Source of the DNA: Bacteroidaceae bacterium | Lineage (GTDB): Bacteria > Bacteroidota > Bacteroidia > Bacteroidales > Bacteroidaceae | DNA: 64,000 bases | Assembly: GCA_017649485.1 (NCBI GenBank) | Contig: JAGCGS010000042.1 | Coordinates: forward strand, 62,001-126,000 | Direction of reading: 5' to 3' | Part shown: piece after piece, positions 16,962 to 24,679 of the stretch | Position numbering within the stretch: position 1 is the first letter of the stretch | How the letters are laid out: each line of letters begins with the position of its first letter | Notes under the pieces: model-generated | The model's database searches: none | What the model was told of the DNA's origin: nothing | What the model saw: the letters and a program-made list of their open reading frames with translations, nothing else | Translations under genes and position numbers: made by a program

Positions 16962-17465
16962 TCAATCTTTCCTTGCTTCCTCTATCAAACTAAGGAAGGA
17001 ATTATCGGTGTGCATGATAGCACTCTTTACCGATGAGTTACGGAAAGCAGCATTACCGTCGATGCGATTACCAAAATCCTGACTGACAATTCCCAGTTGA
17101 TAACCTTTGGTCAAGATTTCATTTTGTGCCTGAGGCTTGATCTCCACCAGTAGCAGGGCAGTGAGCCAACCTGCCTCAGCCTTCTCTTCTTGAGTCAATA
17201 CATCATCATCGTCGATACAGGCGTCAAGACCTTTCATAATCACCTCATATACATTGGGAGTACTTTCTTTTGAGATGATCTTGCCAAACGCAGGTGACAA
17301 CTCAGAAAGCAATGTATTGGTCAGTTCTTGCACTGGGTCAACCACCTCAGGACGTTCGGGTGTTGGCACGGGCGTTGGGTCATCGTCTTCAGAACAAGCA
17401 CAAATGCTGGTTGCCACGAATATCACCAGCAGCAGCCCCATTCCTATACATCTATATTGTTTCAT
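16962..17465 (-). CDS. Lipoprotein, probable catalytically dead paralogue of the adjacent acid phosphatase
   Basis: The 167-residue protein has a lipobox (SICAC, lipid Cys24) and a Pro/Thr-rich spacer. The rest aligns with two segments of the upstream acid phosphatase. Residues 55-79 (ELSPAFG...STPNVYEVIMKG) match phosphatase 106-130. Residues 99-125 (GWLTALLLVEIKP...GYQLG) match 181-207. The intervening 35 residues holding KX6RP and PSGH are missing, and the SRX5HX3D motif is replaced by unrelated residues. It should therefore not be a phosphatase. It is 19 bases downstream of the phosphatase gene and likely cotranscribed. Function unknown. Confidence 0.75.
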   Translation of the reverse strand: MKQYRCIGMGLLLVIFVATSICACSEDDDPTPVPTPERPEVVDPVQELTNTLLSELSPAFGKIISKESTPNVYEVIMKGLDACIDDDDVLTQEEKAEAGWLTALLLVEIKPQAQNEILTKGYQLGIVSQDFGNRIDGNAAFRNSSVKSAIMHTDNSFLSLIEEARKD

Positions 17466-17484
17466 AATAATCAGGTTTTATGAT

Positions 17485-18255
17485 TTACTTCTTCTCCAAA
17501 AATTCCTGACGGGCAGCAACGATGTCAGCCATATACTCAGGACAAGCATACAGACGAGCTACGGCAGCACCCGTAAGTACACGACCGGCATTGACGTCAC
17601 TCTGCCAATGGAAACCAGAAATCACACGACTCTGTCCGAACTCATACCCTCTGTTTGACAACGCATCAGCAGCATCGGGATTAATCTGCGTCAAGATCAG
17701 TGTTGCACTCCAACCCAAGATGGTATGACCAGAGGGATAAGAACCATTCTTACTCAGATGCTCCTCATCCCAAGGTGCCAACGTAGGTTCCTTAAACACC
17801 ATAAATGGACGGCGACGCATGTAATATCGCTTAATTTCCTGACAAATTAAGTCGATGGTCTCACAACCTTTCTTCAATACACGATGAATGGCTGGCGTAC
17901 CCTCCTCAGAAAGCTGTAAGCCGAAAGCCGCACTGAACTCATTCATAATGGTCTGAATAGAATAATCGGCGTCGCGAGTCGCCATATCGGCACGATCCTG
18001 GTTTTTGCGCTGTTCTTTACCCCACATATATTGGTTCACATCGTAGCCAAAGGCTGACGACGTACTATCTGGCGGTGCTACCATCCACACCAACGGGTCA
18101 GACAATTCTTCTGTCAACAAATAGGTAGCTTGTTCCTCCGTAGGAGGCGGACTAATCAACGGAGACGGACTGATCAGCTGAGCTTGCGTACTGTACCAGC
18201 CTCCACACAACAAGACACCAACAAATATCCAAATCTTCAATTTCTGCATAGTCAT
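17485..18255 (-). CDS. Class A non-specific acid phosphatase (PAP2 superfamily)
   Basis: The 256-residue exported protein has a signal peptide ending near YSTQA and the three-part catalytic signature of class A bacterial acid phosphatases: K142-x6-R149-P150, P174-S-G-H177 and S209-R-x5-H216-x3-D220. It should hydrolyse phosphomonoesters in the periplasm. ATGs at 18255 and 18249 are both possible. It follows lysA by 6 bases at the end of the his-lys operon, and its truncated paralogue comes next. Confidence 0.92.
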   Translation of the reverse strand: MTMQKLKIWIFVGVLLCGGWYSTQAQLISPSPLISPPPTEEQATYLLTEELSDPLVWMVAPPDSTSSAFGYDVNQYMWGKEQRKNQDRADMATRDADYSIQTIMNEFSAAFGLQLSEEGTPAIHRVLKKGCETIDLICQEIKRYYMRRRPFMVFKEPTLAPWDEEHLSKNGSYPSGHTILGWSATLILTQINPDAADALSNRGYEFGQSRVISGFHWQSDVNAGRVLTGAAVARLYACPEYMADIVAARQEFLEKK

Positions 18256-18261
18256 ATAACT

Positions 18262-19425
18262 TTACAATAAATCCTCAGTGGTATAGCCTTTTGGCAAAGC
18301 CCTGCAATTATACTGTGAAGCCATTATCTCGCCATAAGCTCCAGCTGAACGGATGGCAATATAATCGCCTCTATTTGTCTTGTTCAAATCCACTGCCTTA
18401 CCAAACACATCACTCGATTCACATATTGGTCCAACTACATCGTAAGTCTCCAAAGGCAATTCAGAACTGATATTTTCAATCTTATGATAAGCCTGATATA
18501 GCGCAGGACGAATCAAGTCGGTCATACCTGCATCAAGGATGGCAAACTGCTTGTTGGCACCTTGTTTCACATACAGCACTTTGGAGATTAGCGAACCACA
18601 CTGAGCCACCACTGAACGGCCAGGCTCAAAGTGGAGCACTTGCCCATCGCGACGCCTAATGAGCATGTTTATTGTCTTAAAGTACTCATGAAAATCGGGT
18701 ATTGCCTGCCTATTAGGATGCTGATAGTCAACACCCAATCCGCCACCCACATTAATATTGTCTATTTTAATATGAAGTTGTTGTTCTAACAGAACCAGCA
18801 ACTCATTCACACGATTACATAGAGCGGCAAAATCACCCATATCAAGTATCTGAGAACCTATATGGAAATGCAAACCTATGAACTTTACATGCTCCATCTG
18901 CTGAGCCAGAGTAATAACGTGTTCCACATCACTCAAAGCAATACCAAACTTATTTTCAGCCAAACCTGTGGTGATATTGGCATGTGTATGAGCCTTCACT
19001 TCAGGATTCACACGTAACTCCACCTGTGCTACAAGTCCTTTAGCTGCTGCCAGCTCATTGATAATCTCCAACTCAGGTATAGATTCCACATTGAAGCAAA
19101 AGATGCCGTGTTCCAATCCAAGATTAATCTCCCAATCGGCCTTACCGACACCGGCAAACACAATCTTATCCGGAGAGAAACCTGCCTGTAAAGCCGCCTT
19201 GATCTCCCCACCACTCACACAGTCAGCACCCAAACCGTATTCACGGATGGTACGAAGGATCTGTGGGTTGGCATTAGCTTTAATGGCATAATGAACTACA
19301 ACACTCTCCATCTTGCTTGTTTCTTGTCGGATCAGCTCCAATGTTTGACGCAAGATATGTGTATCATAGTAATAAAACGGCGTCTGCAAGGCACCAAATT
19401 TATCTATAGGGAAATTTCCTTTCAT
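18262..19425 (-). CDS. lysA: Diaminopimelate decarboxylase
   Basis: The 387-residue PLP enzyme of alanine-racemase fold III catalyses the last step of lysine synthesis. It has the PLP lysine in VHYAIKANANP (about 45-55), HFHIGSQI, INVGGGLGVDY, LHFEPGRSVVAQ and the substrate-side cysteine in GPICESSDVF. Its length is slightly short of E. coli LysA (420) but normal for Bacteroidetes. It follows lysC by 52 bases, so the first and last dedicated enzymes of lysine synthesis are adjacent. Confidence 0.95.
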   Translation of the reverse strand: MKGNFPIDKFGALQTPFYYYDTHILRQTLELIRQETSKMESVVVHYAIKANANPQILRTIREYGLGADCVSGGEIKAALQAGFSPDKIVFAGVGKADWEINLGLEHGIFCFNVESIPELEIINELAAAKGLVAQVELRVNPEVKAHTHANITTGLAENKFGIALSDVEHVITLAQQMEHVKFIGLHFHIGSQILDMGDFAALCNRVNELLVLLEQQLHIKIDNINVGGGLGVDYQHPNRQAIPDFHEYFKTINMLIRRRDGQVLHFEPGRSVVAQCGSLISKVLYVKQGANKQFAILDAGMTDLIRPALYQAYHKIENISSELPLETYDVVGPICESSDVFGKAVDLNKTNRGDYIAIRSAGAYGEIMASQYNCRALPKGYTTEDLL

Positions 19426-19477
19426 TTAGTTGCATTTAATTAGCACCCCCTCGCCTTATTGGTGAGGGGATAATACT

Positions 19478-20797
19478 TTATTTACCATTAAATAACTTGT
19501 CACTCAGTTGTTGCAACGCTCTCTTCTTGTCGCACTGGCGAATCAAGATTGAGATATTGTAGTTGCTACCACCGTATGAAATCATACGCACTGGAATATC
19601 GTGTAGAGCATCAACTGCAAGAGCCTCAAAACCGATGTTCTCCCACTCCAGATCTCCTACTATGCAGACGATGCACATGTCCTTATCCACCGTCACAGTG
19701 CCATACTTACGTAAATCTTCCAGGATCTCGTTCAGATGCTTGGTATTATCAATGGTGACAGAAACACCTACCTCTGAAGTGCAAATCATATCGATACTAG
19801 TTTGGTAACTTTCAAATATTTCGAAAACTTTACGTAAGAAACCATACGCCAACAACATTCGGCTAGACTTAATCTTGATAGCCGTGATATTGTCTTTAGC
19901 TGCCACAGCCTTGATGGTATCACGCTGAGTCTTATTAGAAATCAATGTACCAGGTGCTTTAGGCTCCATCGTATTGAGCAGACGAACAGGTATATTGGCA
20001 TACTTAGCGGGCTGTATGCACGTAGGGTGTAGAATCTTTGCACCAAAGTAAGCTAACTCGGCAGCTTCCTCGAAGTGCAACATAGGCACTGGTGAGGTTT
20101 GATCTACCACACGCGGGTCGTTGTTGTGCATACCATCTATGTCAGTCCAAATCTGAATCTCTTCTGCATTAATGGCGGCTCCGATAAGAGAAGCCGTATA
20201 GTCGCTACCACCACGCTGCAGGTTATCTACCTCACCATAAGAATTACGACAGATGAAACCCTGAGTGATATAGAGGTCAGCACCCTGATGCAGGTCGAGC
20301 TGTGCCAAAAGTTTCTCCTTGATATACATAGGATCTGGTTCAGCATTTTTATCCATGCGCATGAAATCCAGTGCATTCAGTAATACAGACTTCACACCCT
20401 GTTCCTGCAGATAGAGATTCATCATAGCAGTTGAAATCAGCTCACCATGAGAGAGAATAAGCCTTTCTTCATACAAGGTAAAAAGGTCTTTAGTATAAGA
20501 GCGGATCTCGTCGAAATGCGACTTAATCACCTCCAAACCTTTTTGCCTGAATTCTGGGGTTGAATAGAGTTCGTCAATATGACGCTCATACTTGCTTTCC
20601 AGTTTGTTTATCACTTCATTGGCGCCATCAGGATTCTTCTTATACAAGTAATCCGAGATTTCCACCAATGTGTTTGTGGTACCCGACATGGCGGACAAAA
20701 CCACAATCTTACACTCATTGTCAGCGATTAGCTTAGCCACATTTTTCATGCGCTGAGCTGTGCCTACTGAAGTACCTCCAAACTTTAATACTTTCAT
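19478..20797 (-). CDS. lysC: Aspartate kinase (monofunctional)
   Basis: The 439-residue kinase phosphorylates aspartate at the entry to lysine, threonine and methionine synthesis. The N-terminal motif MKVLKFGGTSVG, LSHGELISTAMM, and the RGGSDYTASLIGAA phosphate loop mark the catalytic domain (1-290). Two ACT domains (about 300-439) should bind an amino-acid effector, probably lysine given lysA next door. No homoserine dehydrogenase domain is fused. It lies 23 bases downstream of ftsE in the same operon. Confidence 0.95.
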   Translation of the reverse strand: MKVLKFGGTSVGTAQRMKNVAKLIADNECKIVVLSAMSGTTNTLVEISDYLYKKNPDGANEVINKLESKYERHIDELYSTPEFRQKGLEVIKSHFDEIRSYTKDLFTLYEERLILSHGELISTAMMNLYLQEQGVKSVLLNALDFMRMDKNAEPDPMYIKEKLLAQLDLHQGADLYITQGFICRNSYGEVDNLQRGGSDYTASLIGAAINAEEIQIWTDIDGMHNNDPRVVDQTSPVPMLHFEEAAELAYFGAKILHPTCIQPAKYANIPVRLLNTMEPKAPGTLISNKTQRDTIKAVAAKDNITAIKIKSSRMLLAYGFLRKVFEIFESYQTSIDMICTSEVGVSVTIDNTKHLNEILEDLRKYGTVTVDKDMCIVCIVGDLEWENIGFEALAVDALHDIPVRMISYGGSNYNISILIRQCDKKRALQQLSDKLFNGK

Positions 20798-20820
20798 CTT
20801 TGTATAATAATTAAAACTAT

Positions 20821-21489
20821 TTATTCTTTTATCAAATGCTTATCCTTACAACGATACACTTCCCCTGGGAATTCACGTAAAAGCTGTAGGTTGTGGGTGG
20901 TCATCAAAACCAGTGAGCCTGTATCGCTCAGGTCATGTAGTAATTTCGTAATCGTCCTACCCGTTTCACTGTCCAGGTTTCCCGTTGGCTCATCTGCTAA
21001 AATTATGTCTGGCGAGTTTAATACTGCACGAGCTATCACCACTCGTTGTTGTTCTCCTCCTGATAACTCGTTAGGTAGCTTGTCACCCTTGTCATCCATA
21101 CCAACCAGCTTTAGTACAGCATCTATGCGCTCCTCAATCTCCTGACGATTATGCCAACCCGTAGCTCTTAATACAAATTTCAGGTTGTCGTGCACCGTTC
21201 GATCAGTCAGCAATTGGAAATCCTGAAACACGATACCCAGTCGGCGTCTCAACTTAGGGATATGCTTCTGTTTCATTTTCCTCAGGTTGAAACCCAGAAC
21301 TTCAGCCTCTCCATCGGCAATGTCCAACTCAGCATACATAGTTTTTAGTAAACTGGACTTTCCTGTACCCACCTTACCTATCAGATAGACAAACGATCCT
21401 TTCCCCAGTTTCAAATTCACATCCTCCAAAATGGTCTGATCTTCCTGTCTAACCTTCACACCTTTATATGTTAACAATATATCATCCAT
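20821..21489 (-). CDS. ftsE: FtsE-like ABC ATPase
   Basis: From ATG 21489 the product is 222 residues. It is an ABC ATPase with Walker A (LIGKVGTGKSSLLKTM), Q-loop (VFQDFQLLTDRTVHDN), signature (NELSGGEQQRVVIARA), Walker B (DIILADEPTGNLD) and H-loop (TTHN). The DFQLL and LADEPTGNLD segments are typical of FtsE, which with FtsX controls peptidoglycan hydrolases at the septum. No ftsX is adjacent. The start overlaps the hisIE stop as TGATG, showing tight coupling to amino-acid genes. A different partner permease remains possible. Confidence 0.85.
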   Translation of the reverse strand: MDDILLTYKGVKVRQEDQTILEDVNLKLGKGSFVYLIGKVGTGKSSLLKTMYAELDIADGEAEVLGFNLRKMKQKHIPKLRRRLGIVFQDFQLLTDRTVHDNLKFVLRATGWHNRQEIEERIDAVLKLVGMDDKGDKLPNELSGGEQQRVVIARAVLNSPDIILADEPTGNLDSETGRTITKLLHDLSDTGSLVLMTTHNLQLLREFPGEVYRCKDKHLIKE

Positions 21490-22097
21490 CAGTGTTTCTT
21501 CCAATTCGGCTTATGTCTTTCTTCCAATTCACATGCCAAATCCTCTATGCTCAATCCCTTAGCCGTCAAAACCACAATCAAATGATACAGCAAATCGGAA
21601 CCCTCATACACCAATCGCTCATTGGTGCCATTTACAGCCTCGATAATTGTTTCCACAGCCTCTTCTCCAACTTTCTGAGCCATCTTATTGATGCCACTCT
21701 GAAACAGGCTAGTGGTATAAGAGCCCTCAGGCATCTCCTCATGACGTTTCAGGATAAACTGCTGCAACTCCTTCAGAAACATCACAGGCTCGCGGTTCTT
21801 TTCACCCCAACAAGTATCGGTGCCCGTGTGGCACACAGGACCACGAGGATGAACCTGTATTAATAAGGTATCGTGATCACAGTCTTCCTTAATGGAAACC
21901 ACATCAAGACAATTACCACTTTCCTCACCCTTCGTCCACAGACGCTGCCTTGTACGACTATAGAAAGTGACAAGCCCAGTCTCTAAGGTCTTGTTATAAG
22001 CTTCTTGATTCATATATCCGAGCATCAGCACTTTCGCCGTATCAGCATCCTGTATAATAGCAGGCACCAGCCCATTCATTTTGTTAAAATCTAACAT
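21489..22097 (-). CDS. hisIE: Bifunctional phosphoribosyl-AMP cyclohydrolase / phosphoribosyl-ATP pyrophosphatase
   Basis: The 202-residue protein fuses HisI (residues 1-110; SRTRQRLWTKGEESGN, DCDHDTLLIQV and the zinc cysteines of CHTGTDTCW) to HisE (about 115-202; YTTSLFQSGINKMAQKVGEE and EAVETIIEA). It performs steps 2 and 3 of histidine synthesis. Both active-site sets look intact. It follows hisF by 3 bases and its stop codon overlaps the ftsE start. Confidence 0.97.
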   Translation of the reverse strand: MLDFNKMNGLVPAIIQDADTAKVLMLGYMNQEAYNKTLETGLVTFYSRTRQRLWTKGEESGNCLDVVSIKEDCDHDTLLIQVHPRGPVCHTGTDTCWGEKNREPVMFLKELQQFILKRHEEMPEGSYTTSLFQSGINKMAQKVGEEAVETIIEAVNGTNERLVYEGSDLLYHLIVVLTAKGLSIEDLACELEERHKPNWKKH

Positions 22098-22100
22098 TAT

Positions 22101-22856
22101 TTACCTTCTAATAGTTATATTCTCGCTGCAAAGATACAATTTTAATTCGGAAATACGTATATCTCCGAAGTGAAAAACGCCTGCTGCTAGTGCTGCATCT
22201 GCTTTTCCAAAAGTAAAAACATCGCGGAAGTGTTCCATTTTACCCGCTCCACCAGATGCTATGATGGGAATTGACAGTTCATCGCTCAACCTGGATAAAG
22301 CCTCGTTAGCATAACCCGTTCGCACCCCATCGTGGTTCATACTTGTAAAAAGAATCTCACCTGCCCCTCGTTGTTCTCCTTCCTTTGCCCAACTGAATAG
22401 CTCCTTGTCAGTTTCCACACGCCCACCATTGAGGTAGCACCACCACCCCTTCTCTGTCTGCTTGGCATCGATGGCCAACACGCACACCTGTGAACCGAAG
22501 TTGCGGGCTATCTCGTCTATCAGTTCAGGACGCTTGAGGGCAGCAGAGTTGACAGAAATCTTATCTGCTCCAGCACTCAGCAATCTATCCACATCACTCA
22601 GCTCGTGTATACCACCTCCCACTGTGAAAGGAATGCTAATGTTCTCTGCGATGCGTTTCACCAACTCGGTAAAAGTCTTACGACCTTCAAAGCTGGCAGT
22701 GATATCCAGGAACACCAGCTCATCGGCACCCTGGTCACTATAGGCACGAGCCAGTGCCACAGGGTCACCAGCCTGCCGTAGGTTCACAAAGTTGGTACCT
22801 TTCACTGTCTGTCCGTCCTTGATATCCAGACAAGGAATTATTCGTTTAGCTAACAT
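22101..22856 (-). CDS. hisF: Imidazole glycerol phosphate synthase cyclase subunit
   Basis: The 251-residue TIM-barrel enzyme closes the imidazole ring using ammonia from HisH. It shows the N-terminal catalytic Asp in [16 protein letters not shown], the [11 protein letters not shown] phosphate site, the second catalytic Asp in VLAIDAK, and [12 protein letters not shown]. It is full length and collinear with E. coli HisF. It is preceded by hisA 7 bases upstream and followed by hisIE. Confidence 0.98.
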   Translation of the reverse strand: MLAKRIIPCLDIKDGQTVKGTNFVNLRQAGDPVALARAYSDQGADELVFLDITASFEGRKTFTELVKRIAENISIPFTVGGGIHELSDVDRLLSAGADKISVNSAALKRPELIDEIARNFGSQVCVLAIDAKQTEKGWWCYLNGGRVETDKELFSWAKEGEQRGAGEILFTSMNHDGVRTGYANEALSRLSDELSIPIIASGGAGKMEHFRDVFTFGKADAALAAGVFHFGDIRISELKLYLCSENITIRR

Positions 22857-22863
22857 AATTTGT

Positions 22864-23598
22864 TTACGGTTTACTGTTCAATAAAAAACTTTCAATATCC
22901 TTAAAGGTTATGCGTCCCTCATAGAGAGCTTTGCCAAAAATAACACCTGGCACCTTCGCTTCAGCCAAAGCCTCAATATCCTTCATGCTGCTAACCCCAC
23001 CACTGGCTATAAGATACAGCTGGGGAAATTGCGCTAAGATTTCTTTGTAGAGAAATGTGGCTGGTCCCTGCAACATACCATCTCGACTAATCTCGGTGCA
23101 AATTACCTTCTGAACGCCCTGCTTGATGTAGTACTTCAAAAACGACATCAATTCGCTATCGCTATCTTCCTGCCATCCATTCACAGCAATCTGACCATCC
23201 TTCACATCGGCACCAAGGATAATCCGCTCGGAACCATATTTCTGCAGCCAACGTTGAAATGTGTCGGGCTCTTTCACGGCAATGCTTCCACCTGTTACCA
23301 TCTGTGCCCCACAATCAAACACTATGCGAAGATCATCATCTGTTTTCACTCCACCGCCAAAGTCAATCACCATCTGGGTTGCAGTGGCTATCTGCTCCAA
23401 AGTCCGCCAGTTCACCACATGCTTCGATTTGGCACCATCCAAATCCACAACATGCAGTCGTTGGATACCATAATCTTCCATCTCTTTTGCCACATCAACA
23501 GGTGAAGCACTATATTCCTTCACTCGATCATAGTCTCCTTGCGATAGCCTCACGCACTTACCTTCAATAACATCAATGGCAGGAATAAGTTCAATCAT
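22864..23598 (-). CDS. hisA: Phosphoribosylformimino-5-aminoimidazole carboxamide ribotide isomerase
   Basis: The 244-residue TIM barrel isomerises ProFAR in histidine synthesis. Catalytic Asp residues lie in [18 protein letters not shown] near the start and in the EISRDGM segment. Phosphate sites [10 protein letters not shown] and [14 protein letters not shown] are present. It overlaps hisH by 4 bases (ATGA). Confidence 0.97.
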   Translation of the reverse strand: MIELIPAIDVIEGKCVRLSQGDYDRVKEYSASPVDVAKEMEDYGIQRLHVVDLDGAKSKHVVNWRTLEQIATATQMVIDFGGGVKTDDDLRIVFDCGAQMVTGGSIAVKEPDTFQRWLQKYGSERIILGADVKDGQIAVNGWQEDSDSELMSFLKYYIKQGVQKVICTEISRDGMLQGPATFLYKEILAQFPQLYLIASGGVSSMKDIEALAEAKVPGVIFGKALYEGRITFKDIESFLLNSKP

Positions 23599-24188
23599 AT
23601 TTTAAACAAAAAATTTTTCAAAATTTGTTCGCCAATAGTTCCACTCTTCTCTGGATGGAACTGGGTAGCGAAGAAGTTATCTTGCTGAATTGCAGCACTG
23701 AATGGCTGAATATAATCGGTAATTGCAGCCGTATAGTTCCCAACAGGCACATAATAGCTATGCACGAAATACACATAAGGGTCGGCAGGTAGTCCTTCCA
23801 TCAGCGCGCCCTTCATATTATATAAGGTGTTCCAGCCCATATGAGGCACCTTGTCTTCATGACGATGATTTACAAACCGTTTTACCACCGCATCAAAGAT
23901 ACCCAGACAATCGGTATCACCTTCCTCTGAATGACGACACATTAGCTGCATACCCAAACAAATACCTAACACAGGCTGCTTAAGATCACGGATCAGCGAG
24001 TCAAGACCTCGTTCTCGAAGGAAACTCATTGTAGTGGCAGCCTCTCCCACTCCAGGAAAAATCACCTTGTCAGCCTCTAAGATGAGTCGAGGATCGGACG
24101 TTATGACAGACTCCACATCTAACCTGTGTAAAGCGTTCGCGACAGAGCGGATATTACCTGCATTATAGTCTATGATGACAGTTTTCAT
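23595..24188 (-). CDS. hisH: Imidazole glycerol phosphate synthase glutaminase subunit
   Basis: The 197-residue class I glutamine amidotransferase feeds ammonia to HisF. It has DYNAGNIRSVANAL, the oxyanion-strand region IFPGVGEA, the nucleophile Cys in LGICLGMQLM, and the catalytic His/Glu in FHPEKSG. It is first in the operon hisH-hisA-hisF-hisIE-ftsE-lysC-lysA-phosphatase. The other his genes (G, D, C, B) are outside this window. Confidence 0.97.
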   Translation of the reverse strand: MKTVIIDYNAGNIRSVANALHRLDVESVITSDPRLILEADKVIFPGVGEAATTMSFLRERGLDSLIRDLKQPVLGICLGMQLMCRHSEEGDTDCLGIFDAVVKRFVNHRHEDKVPHMGWNTLYNMKGALMEGLPADPYVYFVHSYYVPVGNYTAAITDYIQPFSAAIQQDNFFATQFHPEKSGTIGEQILKNFLFKI

Positions 24189-24221
24189 GTATATTTTTAG
24201 TTTATTTTAAAAATTCGGCAA

Positions 24222-24253
24222 CAAAAATAGCAAAAATATTTGCACAATCCAAA
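24222..24253 (-). promoter_or_regulatory. Promoter of the his-lys operon
   Basis: On the minus strand, -33 TTTG (24253-24250), 20 bp, and -7 TATTTTTG (24229-24222). The start near 24215 leaves about 27 bases of leader, so there is no room for a classical his attenuator. The box positions interleave with those of the divergent tRNA-Asp promoter. Confidence 0.7.
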
Positions 24254-24270
24254 TTTAATACATACCTTTG
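24239..24270 (+). promoter_or_regulatory. Promoter of tRNA-Asp
   Basis: -33 TTTG (24239-24242), 20 bp, and -7 TACCTTTG (24263-24270). The predicted start is near 24277, about 12 bases before the mature tRNA. Confidence 0.75.
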
Positions 24271-24288
24271 CAACCGCAAAACCAAATT

Positions 24289-24365
24289 GGTGCGTTAGTT
24301 CAGTTGGTTAGAATACGTGCCTGTCACGCACGGGGTCACGAGTTCGAGTCTCGTACGCACCGCCA
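24289..24365 (+). tRNA. tRNA-Asp (GTC)
   Basis: The acceptor arm GGTGCGT pairs with ACGCACC. The anticodon stem CGTGC/GCACG encloses CTGTCAC with anticodon GTC at 24323-24325. The T-arm has GTTCGAGTC. The 3' CCA is encoded, giving 77 nt. A hairpin terminator follows immediately. Confidence 0.96.
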
Positions 24366-24393
24366 AAAAGATAGCTTCCGAGCTATCTTTTTT
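24366..24393 (+). terminator. Terminator of tRNA-Asp
   Basis: AAAGATAGCT, loop TCCG, AGCTATCTTT, then TTTG. The stem begins directly after the encoded CCA. Confidence 0.9.
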
Positions 24394-24395
24394 GT

Positions 24396-24584
24396 TTATA
24401 AGGGGCGAAACTGCCTTTGTTCCTCATTAAACACGAAACCATTATCAAGGAGCTGCTTTTTTAGTTCCTCCACGTCTTTGTCAAAATAACTGCACAAGCT
24501 TTCAAATGAATCAAACTCATCGTCTCTGAGTAGCATGTTCACACTGGAAACCAGCATCATCGGGTCATTGGGTAAATAATCCAT
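24396..24584 (-). CDS. DUF4250 small protein
   Basis: The 62-residue protein begins MDYLPNDPMMLVSSVNMLLR and continues with FESLCSYFDKDVEELKKQL, which matches the DUF4250 pattern (LPxDPxxLxSxVNxxLRD, then a helix resembling an HTH). The family is small, cytoplasmic and of unknown function. The gene is divergent from the acyl-ACP synthetase fusion gene and shares a mirror-image promoter with it. Confidence 0.8.
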   Translation of the reverse strand: MDYLPNDPMMLVSSVNMLLRDDEFDSFESLCSYFDKDVEELKKQLLDNGFVFNEEQRQFRPL

Positions 24585-24616
24585 AGCAAAACTTTCCTCT
24601 TTATTAATTCAATTAG

Positions 24617-24651
24617 TTGCAAATATAATCATTTTCTCGTATATTTGCAAA
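24617..24651. promoter_or_regulatory. Mirror-image bidirectional promoter (DUF4250 / acyl-ACP synthetase)
   Basis: TTGCAAATATA at 24617-24627 is exactly inverted as TATATTTGCAA at 24640-24650 with 12 bases between. For the plus strand the left arm gives -33 TTG, then 20 bp to -7 TATATTTG (24640-24647). For the minus strand, -33 TTTG (24651-24648) is 20 bp from -7 TATATTTG (24627-24620). Confidence 0.75.
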
Positions 24652-24679
24652 ATAAAAAAAAGAATTTAGTAGAATAGGT

